A stretch of 64,000 bases of DNA from Nocardia nova SH22a (GCF_000523235.1 NZ_CP006850.1:3782001-3846000), one strand, 5' to 3'. Counted from the stretch's first letter, positions 17,157 through 27,319 are shown. Notes: a model not told the origin generated them from the sequence alone. Program-made: numbers and translations.

Positions 17157-18308
17157 ATGACTGTTTCCTCTCGAACCGATGTCCTGGTGGTGGGTGCGGG
17201 CCCGGTGGGCCTGGCCGCGGCCGCCGCGCTGCTCGACCGCGGCGCGGAGGTGATGATCGCCGACGCGCAGCCCACCGCCGCCGACACCTCGCGGGCCGCG
17301 GTGGTCCACGCGCGCACCCTCGAAGTGCTCGAACAGGTGAAGCTGACCGCGGAACTGATCGATCGCGGTGTGCGGGTCGAGCGGTTCACCGTGCGTGAGC
17401 GGGACCGGGTCCTGTTGCACATCGGTTTCGGTGAGCTGCCCTGCGACTATCCGTTCACCCTCCTGGTTCCGCAGAACGTCACCGAGGAACTGCTCGTGCG
17501 GCGGCTGGAATCGCTGGGCGGCAGTGTGATTCGGCCGTGCCGCGTTCTCGCTCTCGCCCAGGACGGCGACGGGGTCACCGCGGACCTCGACTCCGGTCAG
17601 CGGGTGCGGGCACGGTATGTGATCGGCGCCGACGGTATGCACAGCACGGTGCGCGAGCAGGCCGGGATCGAATTCCACGGCGCCGCCTATCCGGAGTCGT
17701 TCGTGCTGGCCGACGCGGTGCTCGGCGGGGACGTCACCGACGAGGAGGTGCGGCTGTACTTCGCCTCCGAAGGGGTGAGCGTGCTGGCGCCCCTGCCGGG
17801 CGGACGGCACCGGATGGTCGCCACCGTTGCCGACGCGCCGGCGCACCCCGACGCCTACCACGTCGGACTGCTGCTGAAAGAGCGTGGACCGCAAGCGAAT
17901 CCGATCACCGTGCAGTCACTGGTGTGGTCGTCCCGGTTCCGGGTGCACCACCGGCTCGCCGACCGGTACCGCGCGGGCCGGATCCTGCTCGCCGGTGACG
18001 CCGCCCACGTGCACAGCCCCGCCGGTGGGCAGGGTATGAACACCGGCATCCAGGACGCGCTGGCGCTGGCCGACGCCCTGGGCGCGGTCGTGGTGGACGG
18101 TGCCTCCGATGCGGTTCTCGACGCCTACGAGTCCGCCCGCCGCCCGATCGCCGAGCGGGTCGTGTCGTTCACCGACACCATGACCCGGGTCGCGACCGTC
18201 CCCGCGGCACTGCGCGGTGTGCGCAACAGCGCGCTGCGCGTCCTCGACCGGATCCCCGCCGTGCATCGCCGGATGGCTCTGGAACTGTCCGAACTGGCCA
18301 ACCGGTAG
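17157..18308 (+). CDS. FAD-dependent monooxygenase (PheA/TfdB-like)
   Basis: A 383-residue class A flavin monooxygenase. VLVVGAGPVGLAAAAALLDRG is the FAD Rossmann motif, YVIGADGMHSTVREQAG the DG motif, and RILLAGDAAHVHSPAGGQGMNTGIQDA the GD motif, with the strong GGQGMNTGIQDA signature of phenol and polyketide hydroxylases. It is shorter than the 530-residue phenol hydroxylases because it lacks the C-terminal thioredoxin-like domain. NADPH-dependent ring hydroxylation is likely; the substrate is unknown. It lies downstream of, and co-directional with, the TetR gene. The ATG at 17157 has an unusual leader (hairpin between the ribosome-binding site and the start). Confidence 0.88.
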   Translation: MTVSSRTDVLVVGAGPVGLAAAAALLDRGAEVMIADAQPTAADTSRAAVVHARTLEVLEQVKLTAELIDRGVRVERFTVRERDRVLLHIGFGELPCDYPFTLLVPQNVTEELLVRRLESLGGSVIRPCRVLALAQDGDGVTADLDSGQRVRARYVIGADGMHSTVREQAGIEFHGAAYPESFVLADAVLGGDVTDEEVRLYFASEGVSVLAPLPGGRHRMVATVADAPAHPDAYHVGLLLKERGPQANPITVQSLVWSSRFRVHHRLADRYRAGRILLAGDAAHVHSPAGGQGMNTGIQDALALADALGAVVVDGASDAVLDAYESARRPIAERVVSFTDTMTRVATVPAALRGVRNSALRVLDRIPAVHRRMALELSELANR

Positions 18309-18336
18309 CCGCGCATCACACCACTGCCCGAATGGG

Positions 18337-18352
18337 TAATACCCGCGTATTA
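18337..18352. promoter_or_regulatory. Palindrome TAATAC-CCGC-GTATTA, likely autoregulatory operator
   Basis: Perfect 6-bp arms lie 10 bp before the GTG of the toxin-like gene. TATTAT (18348-18353) is a good -10 box overlapping the right arm, so a protein bound here would block transcription. This is the usual arrangement for toxin-antitoxin operons. Confidence 0.6.
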
Positions 18353-18362
18353 TGGTGACTGC

Positions 18363-18674
18363 GTGGAGTACGCATGGTGGATCGGAGTCCACTCGTTCCT
18401 GGCTCGTGCGGACGTGGCGCCCTGGGAGGTGATGGAGGTGCTGTACTCGTCGCGGCGCTGGCCGCGCCCCGCCCGCACCGCCGCGGGCCTTCCGGTCACG
18501 ACCGTGTGGGGCCGCACCGACACCGGGCGGCCGCTGGTGGTGCTGCTGCGGGAGCTGCCGGGACCCACCGACATCCAGCAGATACAGTCTCGGGGCACGT
18601 GGGAGATCCTCATGGCCGCGCAGATGCGCCCGCAACAGCTCGAGGAATTCACGGCATGGGAGGCGAACCGATGA
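18363..18674 (+). CDS. Putative toxin of a BrnTA-like pair
   Basis: A 103-residue protein. HSFLARADVAPWEVMEVLYS followed by VWGRTDTGRPLVVLLREL resembles the compact BrnT/DUF4258 fold, a RelE-related RNase group in which a His/Arg helix, an 'EVxEVL' turn and a 'GRTxxGRxLxVxxR' strand recur. The match is by pattern only. The stop overlaps the start of the next gene (ATGA), so the two are translationally coupled. The order toxin first, antitoxin second, is that of brnTA. It starts at GTG 18363, about 10 bases after a -10 box, so the transcript may be leaderless. If it is a toxin, it would probably be a ribonuclease that slows translation. Confidence 0.55.
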   Translation: MEYAWWIGVHSFLARADVAPWEVMEVLYSSRRWPRPARTAAGLPVTTVWGRTDTGRPLVVLLRELPGPTDIQQIQSRGTWEILMAAQMRPQQLEEFTAWEANR

Positions 18675-18994
18675 GCGACAACCACACCTTCGAACCGAAC
18701 CCCGGCGCCGACCCGCAGGCCCTGGTGGACGCGCTGGTCTTCGACGACACCGCGCCCGCGCCGACCCTGCCGCCGACCGCCGCGGAGATCGAGCGCGGCA
18801 TGGTCACCACCTCGCTCAAACTGCCCAAGGAGCTGCGCGACCGGGTGCGCGAGGCCGCCGCCGAACACTGCATCACCCCGTCGATGCTGATTCGCCAGTA
18901 CATCGAAATGGGGTTGCTGGCCGAACAGCCCGGCCGGATGATCCCGCTGTCGGACGCGATCCGCGTCCTGAGCAGCCTGCGTCCCTCGGCCTGA
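18671..18994 (+). CDS. Putative ribbon-helix-helix antitoxin / DNA-binding protein
   Basis: A 107-residue protein with an acidic, Pro-rich N-terminus of about 55 residues. It is followed by MVTTSLKLPKELRDRVREAA and ITPSMLIRQYIEMGL, a clear strand-helix-helix pattern of CopG/MetJ-like (RHH) DNA-binding antitoxins. The start overlaps the toxin-like gene's stop by 4 bp. Antitoxins of this type neutralise the toxin and repress their own operon, and the palindrome at 18337 is a plausible site. The RHH motif lies in the C-terminal half rather than at the N-terminus, so the acidic N-terminal arm may be the toxin-binding part. Confidence 0.68.
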   Translation: MSDNHTFEPNPGADPQALVDALVFDDTAPAPTLPPTAAEIERGMVTTSLKLPKELRDRVREAAAEHCITPSMLIRQYIEMGLLAEQPGRMIPLSDAIRVLSSLRPSA

Positions 18995-19002
18995 CCGGCG
19001 CC

Positions 19003-19557
19003 CTACATCCGGGTGAGGATCTCCAGGGCGATACCGGTCGCCGCGGCGTTGCTGTCCTCGTCGCCGAGATCCAGATCGCCCATCATCGACAGGCTCCAGC
19101 TGACCGCGAGCAATGCCTGCCGCGCATGGAACACCGCCAGCGGTGAGGGCTGCGGCTCCGCCACCAGATCCGCCAGCACCCGGAACTGATAACGCAGCCC
19201 GGCGCCGATGTCCAGCGCCCGGAACGCGGACTGATTGTCCGTCCAGAACCGGACCATGCTCTTGCCCAGGCCGTGCAGCAATGCCCCGTAGCGCAGCACG
19301 ATCTGCTGCGAACGTTCGCGGCCGGGGGGTTCGGACCGCGCCCACGCCACGATGTCGTCGATGCCGCCGCGCAGATCCTCCGACAGGCTGACGACGATGT
19401 CCTCCTTGCTGCGGAAGTGGTAGTACAGCGCGGCCTTCGTGACCCCGAGTCGCTCGGCGATCTCGCGCAGCGAGGTCTTGTCGTAGCCGTGTTCGGCGAA
19501 CAACTCCATGGCCACCGCGCGGATCCGTTCCCGTGTGTCGCTGCGACGCCTGTCCAT
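19003..19557 (-). CDS. TetR-family transcriptional regulator
   Basis: A 184-residue regulator. ELFAEHGYDKTSLREIAERLGVTKAALYYHFRSKEDIV is the TetR DNA-binding domain in near-consensus form. The C-terminal domain is helical (VLRYGALLHGLGKSMVRFW and ALLAVSWSLSMMGDLDLG). It is divergent from a methyltransferase gene across an 82-bp gap with overlapping palindromes, so it probably controls both that gene and itself. Its 3' end is convergent with the antitoxin-like gene, 8 bp apart. Confidence 0.9.
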   Translation of the reverse strand: MDRRRSDTRERIRAVAMELFAEHGYDKTSLREIAERLGVTKAALYYHFRSKEDIVVSLSEDLRGGIDDIVAWARSEPPGRERSQQIVLRYGALLHGLGKSMVRFWTDNQSAFRALDIGAGLRYQFRVLADLVAEPQPSPLAVFHARQALLAVSWSLSMMGDLDLGDEDSNAAATGIALEILTRM

Positions 19558-19570
19558 CGACCCTCTCAGA

Positions 19571-19601
19571 TTACTTGACGACCGGTAAGGTAAATATTAC
19601 C
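19571..19601. promoter_or_regulatory. Overlapping palindromes in the TetR/methyltransferase gap
   Basis: GGTAA-ATA-TTACC (19589-19601) has perfect 5-bp arms. A second GGTAA (19584-19588) pairs with TTAC (19571-19574). TTGACG (19575-19580) inside the same stretch could be a -35 element for the methyltransferase gene. This is a candidate operator for the TetR at 19003. Confidence 0.6.
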
Positions 19602-19639
19602 GTGGCCGCGACGACGCAGGACCATCGGATGGGGAGATC

Positions 19640-20503
19640 ATGACCGAGCAGACGTCGAATGTTCCAGTGGCGGGGGTGGCGATGACCGCGGTCGGGGTGG
19701 CGGTGATCCGGGCACGCGAAACCGCCCGCGCCGACCGGCTCTACGCCGATCCGCTGGCCCGGATGTTCGCCGACGCGGCGCGCGCCGGATTCGGGGAGCA
19801 GCGGTGGGCGCGGCTCACGGCGCTGGCCGACCAGTTCTACGAGGGCCGCACCGTCGGCGTGCGCCTGGTCGACGACCGGTTCCGGGCCGCCGCCGACGCC
19901 GGAATACGCCAGTTCGTGCTGCTGGGAGCGGGACTCGACACCCGGGCCTTCCGGATGGACCTGCCGCCGCGAGTGCAGATCTACGAGATCGACCTGCCCG
20001 AGACCTTCGCCTTCAAGGAGCCGATCCTCGACGCGGCGGGCGCGGTGGCGAGCTGCGGGCGCCGCGTCGTGATCGCCGATCTGCGCTCGGACTGGCAGAA
20101 AGCATTGCTGGACAGCGGATTTCGCCCCGACCTGCCGACCTCGTGGGTCGATGAGGGCAGTCTGGGGCGGCTGACCCAGGAATGGAATCAGCGGGTGGTC
20201 ACCACCCTCACCGGCCTGTCGGCGCCCGGCAGCCTGTTCGGCGCGAGCCGCCTGATCGCCGAACCCGACGGCGCGCAGTACCGCGAACTGCGGCGCATGG
20301 TCGCCGACGCCGCCCCCGAAGCCGACGTGCCCGCCGAACCCGTCACCGCCGACGCCGATTTCGATGTCGAGCGGTGGCTGGGGGAGCTCGGGTGGGACAC
20401 CGAATTCCGCAGCTGGAACGACATGGTCGCCGGACTCGCCCGCCCCGCGGCCCTGCAGGATTCGCGCATCGGCACCATCGCCGCGGTACGCCGGGCGGAG
20501 TGA
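19640..20503 (+). CDS. Class I SAM-dependent methyltransferase (TIGR00027/LCMT-like family)
   Basis: A 287-residue protein of the family expanded in mycobacteria and nocardiae. The N-terminus MTAVGVAVIRARETARADRLYADPLA and the SAM-binding motif FVLLGAGLDTRAFRM, followed by YEIDLPETFAFKEPIL, are diagnostic. The family is related to leucine carboxyl methyltransferases, but substrates are mostly unknown; small molecules or lipids are suspected. It is divergent from a TetR gene with an operator between them. A short hairpin and a 12-bp tandem repeat follow the stop. Confidence 0.9.
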   Translation: MTEQTSNVPVAGVAMTAVGVAVIRARETARADRLYADPLARMFADAARAGFGEQRWARLTALADQFYEGRTVGVRLVDDRFRAAADAGIRQFVLLGAGLDTRAFRMDLPPRVQIYEIDLPETFAFKEPILDAAGAVASCGRRVVIADLRSDWQKALLDSGFRPDLPTSWVDEGSLGRLTQEWNQRVVTTLTGLSAPGSLFGASRLIAEPDGAQYRELRRMVADAAPEADVPAEPVTADADFDVERWLGELGWDTEFRSWNDMVAGLARPAALQDSRIGTIAAVRRAE

Positions 20504-20521
20504 TGTGCGCTCCGGCAGGCG

Positions 20522-20535
20522 GGGGCTTCGGCCCC
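20522..20535 (+). terminator. GGGGC-TTCG-GCCCC hairpin after the methyltransferase gene
   Basis: A perfect 5-bp stem with the very stable TTCG tetraloop lies 18 bases after the methyltransferase stop. It has no U-tract. It could terminate transcription or stabilise the 3' end. Confidence 0.5.
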
Positions 20536-20538
20536 GCC

Positions 20539-20644
20539 GCCGGGGCGGATGCCGGGGCGGATGCCGGGGCGGATGCCGGGGCGGATGCCGGGGCGGATGC
20601 CGGGGCGGATGCCGGGGCGGATGCCGGGGCGGATGCCGGGGCGG
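20539..20644. repeat. 12-bp tandem repeat (GCCGGGGCGGAT), 8 full copies plus one partial
   Basis: Eight identical 12-base units run head to tail from 20539, then a 10-base partial copy. As 12 is a multiple of 3, one frame reads Asp-Ala-Gly-Ala repeats, but no supported gene covers it. It lies between the methyltransferase stop and the MarR promoter. Such arrays commonly vary in copy number between strains. Confidence 0.95.
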
Positions 20645-20649
20645 TCTGG

Positions 20650-20683
20650 TTTATTAAGCTAACTGTGCAGCTGGCTTAATAAA
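20650..20683. promoter_or_regulatory. Perfect 10-bp inverted repeat TTTATTAAGC-N14-GCTTAATAAA, likely MarR operator
   Basis: The arms are 20650-20659 and 20674-20683. A -10-like TAGTAT (20688-20693) follows, so the palindrome overlaps the -35 region and transcription would begin near the ATG at 20700, giving a leaderless message. The position fits autoregulation by the MarR protein. Confidence 0.7.
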
Positions 20684-20699
20684 CTGCTAGTATGGAGTC

Positions 20700-21143
20700 A
20701 TGAGCAGACAACCCGTGGCAACAGCGTCCGCGGTGGCCGCTGATCTGCGCGTCGCCGTCAGTGGCCTGCTGCGGCAGTTGCGGGCCCAGGCCGAGGGCAG
20801 TGACCTGACCAAATCGCAGAGTTCGGTACTGATCCGCCTCGAACAGGGCGGGCCCGCCACCGCCACCGAACTCGCCAATGCCGCCGGGATGCGGCCGCAG
20901 TCGATGGCGAAAATCGTTCGCGCACTGGAAGAAGCGGGACTGATCGCCGGTAGGCCCGATCCCGCCGACGGCCGCAAGACCGTCCTCGACCTCACCGACG
21001 CCGCCCGCGACGAATTCCGCACCGGCCGCCGCGCCAAGGAGGACTGGCTCACCCGCGTCATCGAAGCCGAATTCGACCCCGCCGAAATCGAACAACTCGC
21101 CGCCGCGGTCACCCTGCTCGAACGCATCGCCCGCAGCACCTGA
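20700..21143 (+). CDS. MarR-family transcriptional regulator
   Basis: A 147-residue winged-helix regulator. The core reads LTKSQSSVLIRLEQGGPATATELANAAGMRPQSMAKIVRALEEAGLI, the MarR recognition helix region, followed by the wing RPDPADGRKTVLDLT with the conserved DxR motif. Helices at both ends form the dimer interface. It precedes isochorismatase-fold and MFS genes in the same direction, 129 bp apart. It probably represses these and itself, as MarR proteins often do with efflux pumps. It starts at the ATG at 20700, probably leaderless. Confidence 0.92.
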   Translation: MSRQPVATASAVAADLRVAVSGLLRQLRAQAEGSDLTKSQSSVLIRLEQGGPATATELANAAGMRPQSMAKIVRALEEAGLIAGRPDPADGRKTVLDLTDAARDEFRTGRRAKEDWLTRVIEAEFDPAEIEQLAAAVTLLERIARST

Positions 21144-21272
21144 ACCGGGCCGCCGCAACCTCAGCGCGCACCCCGGCCGGGGCCGCGCCGATCGACGCTG
21201 CCCGCCGACCGCAGGTGACGTAGCGAACCTTCCCGCACAGCAGAAAACCTCAGCACCGCAAAGGAATCCGGC

Positions 21273-21827
21273 ATGCCCATCACCACCCTGGACACCGACA
21301 CGGCCCTCATCGTCGTCGACCTGCAGCACGGAATCGTCGGGCGCGCGCCCTCCGCCGACGTCATCGCCCGCGCCGCCACCCTCGCCCAGGCATTCCGGCA
21401 CCGCGATCTGCCGGTCGTGCTGGTCAACGTCGCCGGAACCCCGCCCGGGCGCACCGACGCGGGCCCCACCGCTCTGGGCGAGCTGCCCGAGGACTGGGCC
21501 ACCCTGATCCCCGAACTCGACCAGCAGCCCGGCGACGTCCTCGTCACCAAATACGCGCGCAGCGCCTTCGCCGGTACCGGACTGGCCGACCGGCTGCGCG
21601 CCGAGGGCGTCACCCAGGTCGTGGTCGTCGGCATCGCCACCGGCGCCGGAGTCGAATCCACCGCCCGCGACGCCCACGAGCAGGGCTTCCATGTCACCCT
21701 GCCCGTCGACGCCATGACCGACCCCGACGCCGGACGCCACGAGCACAGCATCGCCCACATCTTCGGCCGCATCGCCGAGACCGGCACCACCGACGATGTA
21801 CTACAGATCCTGGCGGCCCGCTCGTGA
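21273..21827 (+). CDS. Isochorismatase-fold hydrolase family protein lacking the catalytic Cys
   Basis: A 184-residue protein of the cysteine-hydrolase superfamily. Asp16 (TALIVVDLQHG) and Lys93 (VLVTKYARSAFAGT) match two of the three catalytic positions. At the nucleophile position, where nicotinamidases and N-carbamoylsarcosine amidases have 'TNxCVEST', it reads TGAGVEST with Gly126. Loss of Cys with Asp and Lys retained is known in PhzD-type isochorismatases, which hydrolyse a vinyl ether without a nucleophile. An isochorismatase-like reaction or a non-hydrolytic role are both possible. The ribosome-binding site AAAGGA precedes the ATG. The stop overlaps the next start (GTGA), which indicates an operon with the MFS gene. 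Confidence 0.85.
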   Translation: MPITTLDTDTALIVVDLQHGIVGRAPSADVIARAATLAQAFRHRDLPVVLVNVAGTPPGRTDAGPTALGELPEDWATLIPELDQQPGDVLVTKYARSAFAGTGLADRLRAEGVTQVVVVGIATGAGVESTARDAHEQGFHVTLPVDAMTDPDAGRHEHSIAHIFGRIAETGTTDDVLQILAARS

Positions 21828-23230
21828 CAGCCGCCCCCACCGACACCACCACCGCCCGCAGCGACCCGTTCACCACCCGGTTCGTCGGCCCGCTGCTGCT
21901 GGGCTCCACTCTCAACCCGATCAACACCTCCACCATCGCCACCGCCCTGGTCGGCATCGGCGTCGACTTCCACCGCGGGCCCGCCGCCACCGCCGTCCTG
22001 ATCTCGGTGCTGTATCTGTGCAGCGCGGTCGCGCAGCCCACGATGGGCAAACTCGCCACATTGTTCGGGCCGCGCCGCGTCTTCGTCAGCGGACTGGTCG
22101 TCCTCATCGCCGCGGGCATCATCGGCACCGCCGCACCGGCCTTCGGATTCCTCGTGGTATCCCGCGCCCTGATCGGCGTCGGGACCTCCGCGGCATTCCC
22201 CACCGCCATGGCCCTGGTGCGCCGCCGCGCCGACGCGGCGGGCACCGGAGTGCCCGCGCGGGTGCTGGGCAACTTCTCCATCGCCGCTCAGGTCACCACC
22301 GTCGTCGGCCTGCCGCTCGGCGGGGTGCTGGCCGGTGTGTTCGGCTGGCGCGCAATCTTTTTCGTCAACATCCCGCTGGCGGTCGTCGCGCTCGTGGCCA
22401 CCCTGCGCGGGGTTCCGGCCGACGAGCCCGCCAGCGTGCGGGTTGCGGCGCTGCCGGGCGCGGTCGACCTCGTCGGCATCGTGTTGTTCGCGGGCACCGT
22501 GATCAGTGTGCTGATGCTGCTGTCGGATCTGAGCTCGCCGGACTGGGCGCTGGTGCCGATCGCGGTCGTGCTGGGCGCCGCGCTGATCGGATGGGAACTG
22601 CGCAGCCGCAGCCCGCTCATCGATGTGCGCATGCTCACCCGCCACAGCGACCTGCTGCGCACCTACCTGCGTCAGGCCGTGGTCTCACTGGGCACCTACA
22701 CCGCGCTCTACGGCACCAGTCAATGGATGGAGCAGGCCGCCGGATACAGCGCCACCCAGGTCGGGCTGATCCTGCTGCCGCTGTCGGCGATCAGCATCGT
22801 GGTGGCCAGGCTCGTGTCCGACCGCGGCTGGATCCGGTGGCCGCTGATCGTCAGCGGTGTCGCGCTGGCCGCCACCGGTGTCATGATGCGGTTCATCACC
22901 CACGGCTCACCGGTGCTCGTGCTGATCGCGATGTCGCTGCTGTTCGGGCTCGCTTCCGGGTTCTCCGGATTCGCCAACCAGGCGTCGCTGTACGTGCAAG
23001 CACCGGCCGACCAGGTCGCGGTCGCCTCGGGGCTGTATCGCACCTTCGCCTATCTAGGAGCGATCTTCTCCTCGAGTCTCATCGCGCTGACCTTCGGCCC
23101 CGCGCCCAGCGATGCCGGGCTGCACGCCGTCGCCTGGGTGATCCTCGGTCTCGGCGCCGCGATCGGGCTGATGACGGTGGCCGACAACAGGATTCCCGCT
23201 CATACGCGCGCCCGGGCGGCTCAGGCATAG
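21824..23230 (+). CDS. MFS transporter, DHA2 (drug efflux)-like
   Basis: A 468-residue membrane protein with about 14 predicted helices. Features of the DHA2 drug:proton antiporters include LLLGSTLNPINTSTIATALVGIG in helix 1, the loop 2-3 motif (GKLATLFGPRRVFVSG), and GGVLAGVFGWRAIFFVNIPLA, the typical 'GWRxIFFINxP' end of helix 6. It overlaps the isochorismatase-fold gene by 4 bp and lies in a MarR-controlled group, suggesting ligand-inducible export of a toxic compound. The GTG start is set by the overlap. It is convergent with the TerC gene, 16 bp apart. Confidence 0.9.
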   Translation: MTAAPTDTTTARSDPFTTRFVGPLLLGSTLNPINTSTIATALVGIGVDFHRGPAATAVLISVLYLCSAVAQPTMGKLATLFGPRRVFVSGLVVLIAAGIIGTAAPAFGFLVVSRALIGVGTSAAFPTAMALVRRRADAAGTGVPARVLGNFSIAAQVTTVVGLPLGGVLAGVFGWRAIFFVNIPLAVVALVATLRGVPADEPASVRVAALPGAVDLVGIVLFAGTVISVLMLLSDLSSPDWALVPIAVVLGAALIGWELRSRSPLIDVRMLTRHSDLLRTYLRQAVVSLGTYTALYGTSQWMEQAAGYSATQVGLILLPLSAISIVVARLVSDRGWIRWPLIVSGVALAATGVMMRFITHGSPVLVLIAMSLLFGLASGFSGFANQASLYVQAPADQVAVASGLYRTFAYLGAIFSSSLIALTFGPAPSDAGLHAVAWVILGLGAAIGLMTVADNRIPAHTRARAAQA

Positions 23231-23246
23231 GCGCGATCCGCGATGG

Positions 23247-24458
23247 TCACATCCGCAGGGGCAGACCGGCGCGGATGCGTGCCATCCGGTCCTCGTGCAC
23301 CGCGTGGGCGCGGTCGAGGAGATCCGGCAGATCGTCGGCGCCGAAGCGGTGCACGAACTTCTCGGGCAGTCCCGCGATCGCCTGCTCGGCGGCCAGCAGT
23401 CGCGCGTAGGTCTTCTCCCGCAGCGTCTGATCGGCCTCGTAACCCAGGTCCAGATACCGGACCGCGTAGCGGTGCGCTCCCGCGAGGACGGTCTGCGCGC
23501 GTCCGGCCGGACTCCACAGCGACACCGCCACCGTCACCACCAGCACCGCGACGATCACCACCAGCGACCACGGTGTCGAGATCTCGCTCACCGGAACCGG
23601 ATCGCCGTCGTTGACGAAGGCGACCCCGTTGTGGTGCAGCGCGTGCAGGATCAGCTTCACGCCGATGAACCCGAGGATCACCGCTAGTCCGAAACTCAGA
23701 TAGATCAGCCGGTCCAGCAGACCCTCCAGCAGGAAGAACAACTGCCGCAACCCCAGCAGGGAGAACGCGGTCGCGGTGAACACCAGGAACACGTTCTGGG
23801 TCAGGCCGAAGATCGCCGGAATCGAATCCAGCGCGAACAGCACATCGGTGCCGCCGATCGCGATCATCGCCGACAGCATCGGCGTGAGCCTGCGCCGCCC
23901 GCGCACCGTCGTGGTCATCGCGTCGCCGTCGTAGAAATCGGTGGTGCGCAACACCTTCCGCGTCAGCCGCGCCACCACGCCGTCACCGTCGCGTTCCTCC
24001 TCACCCTCCGGGCGCAACATGTTGCCCGCCGTCACCAGCAGCAGCCCGCCGAAAATGTAGAACACCCACGCGAACCGGTTGATCAGCGTCGCGCCCAGGA
24101 AGATGAATCCCGTCCGCGCCGCCAGCGAGATCACGATCCCCACCAGCAGCACCTTCTGCTGCGCGGCCGCCGGAACCCGGAACGCGGTGAAGATCACCAG
24201 GAACACGAACAGGTTGTCCACCGACAGCGCCTTCTCGGTGATGTAACCGGCGAAGTACTCCACCCCCATCTCCGAACCACCGAACGCCCACACCACGAAC
24301 CCGAACGTCACCGCCACACCCACATACGCCGCCGACCACACCGCCGCCTCCCGCAACGACGGCGAATGCGGTGTGCGCACATGGAAGACGAAATCGAACA
24401 CCAGCAAGGCGACGATCAACGCCACCGCGCCCAGCCACGCCGGCAGCGCAACGCTCAC
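23247..24458 (-). CDS. TerC-family integral membrane protein (Alx type)
   Basis: A 403-residue protein with about nine membrane helices. YFAGYITEKALSVDNLFVFLVIF is the signature of the TerC/Alx family; Asp and Glu residues in membrane segments (including GGTDVLFALDSIPAIFG) are conserved. Family members export metal ions, mainly manganese, at the membrane, and Alx is induced by alkali. The C-terminal 60 residues are a soluble helical tail. The GTG at 24458 has an excellent ribosome-binding site (AGGAGG, 5-base spacer); a longer frame reaching 24824 overlaps katG and is rejected. Confidence 0.9.
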   Translation of the reverse strand: MSVALPAWLGAVALIVALLVFDFVFHVRTPHSPSLREAAVWSAAYVGVAVTFGFVVWAFGGSEMGVEYFAGYITEKALSVDNLFVFLVIFTAFRVPAAAQQKVLLVGIVISLAARTGFIFLGATLINRFAWVFYIFGGLLLVTAGNMLRPEGEEERDGDGVVARLTRKVLRTTDFYDGDAMTTTVRGRRRLTPMLSAMIAIGGTDVLFALDSIPAIFGLTQNVFLVFTATAFSLLGLRQLFFLLEGLLDRLIYLSFGLAVILGFIGVKLILHALHHNGVAFVNDGDPVPVSEISTPWSLVVIVAVLVVTVAVSLWSPAGRAQTVLAGAHRYAVRYLDLGYEADQTLREKTYARLLAAEQAIAGLPEKFVHRFGADDLPDLLDRAHAVHEDRMARIRAGLPLRM

Positions 24459-24550
24459 AGCGGCCTCCTGTGCCCGAAGGGTCTCGCGGTGACTGTAACC
24501 CTCGTCGCCGGCACCGGGCCGATATCGACATGCACCGGGTGTGAACACAC

Positions 24551-24590
24551 CGGATGCCCCGCGGACCGGGATCGGTCCACGGGGCATCCG
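24551..24590 (-). terminator. katG terminator hairpin
   Basis: Perfect 11-bp arms (CGGATGCCCCG 24551-24561, CGGGGCATCCG 24580-24590) enclose an inner 5-bp stem (GGACC/GGTCC). It starts 9 bp after the katG stop on the minus strand. Confidence 0.8.
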
Positions 24591-24598
24591 TGCGGTGA

Positions 24599-26854
<2,256 letters not shown>

Positions 26855-27295
26855 TCACGGCTGTGACCGGGAGGAGGACGGGGAACAGGCAGGGCACAGA
26901 CCCCAGTAGATGACTTCGGCCTCGTCGAGCCGGAATCCGTTGTCCTCGGCGGCGGTCAGACACGGTGCCTCGCCGACGGCACAGTCGACGTCGGCGATCA
27001 CACCGCAGGAGCGGCATACGAGATGGTGGTGGTTGTCGCCCACCCGCGTCTCGTACCGGGCCACCGAACCCATCGGCTGGATCCGGCGCAACAGGCCCGC
27101 CTCGGTCAACGCGCGCAGCACGTCGTACACCGCCTGATGAGACACCGTGCCCAGGGTGCCCCGAACCAGACCGAGGATGGTGTCGGTATCGGAATGCGGA
27201 TGGGAGTGCACAGCGGCCAGTACCGCGATCCGCGGGGCGGTGACCCGCAGCGCGGCCCGGCGCAGCATGCGCTCGAAATCCGCCGTAGTGGACAC
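26855..27295 (-). CDS. furA: Fur-family regulator FurA
   Basis: A 146-residue Fur-family repressor. The N-terminal winged helix holds [24 protein letters not shown] and [31 protein letters not shown] is the metal/Zn motif and LCPAC the second Cys pair. FurA proteins sense iron and peroxide and repress the linked katG; the gene pair and order are those of mycobacteria. It starts at GTG 27295. A -10-like CATACT ends 7 bases before the GTG, so the message is probably leaderless, as reported for mycobacterial furA. Confidence 0.95.
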   Translation of the reverse strand: MSTTADFERMLRRAALRVTAPRIAVLAAVHSHPHSDTDTILGLVRGTLGTVSHQAVYDVLRALTEAGLLRRIQPMGSVARYETRVGDNHHHLVCRSCGVIADVDCAVGEAPCLTAAEDNGFRLDEAEVIYWGLCPACSPSSSRSQP

Positions 27296-27304
27296 GATCC
27301 GAAG

Positions 27305-27319
27305 TATGACTCATTCCAG
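27305..27319 (-). promoter_or_regulatory. Likely FurA box / furA promoter
   Basis: TATGACTCATTCCAG closely resembles, from memory, the AT-rich operator described for mycobacterial furA, and sits at the same place: directly upstream of the start codon, over the -10 region. Autoregulation of furA-katG is inferred. Confidence 0.55.

Noticed and set aside
20539-20644. CRISPR-like array
   Set aside because: Units are 12 bases, contiguous and without spacers, so it is a simple tandem repeat.
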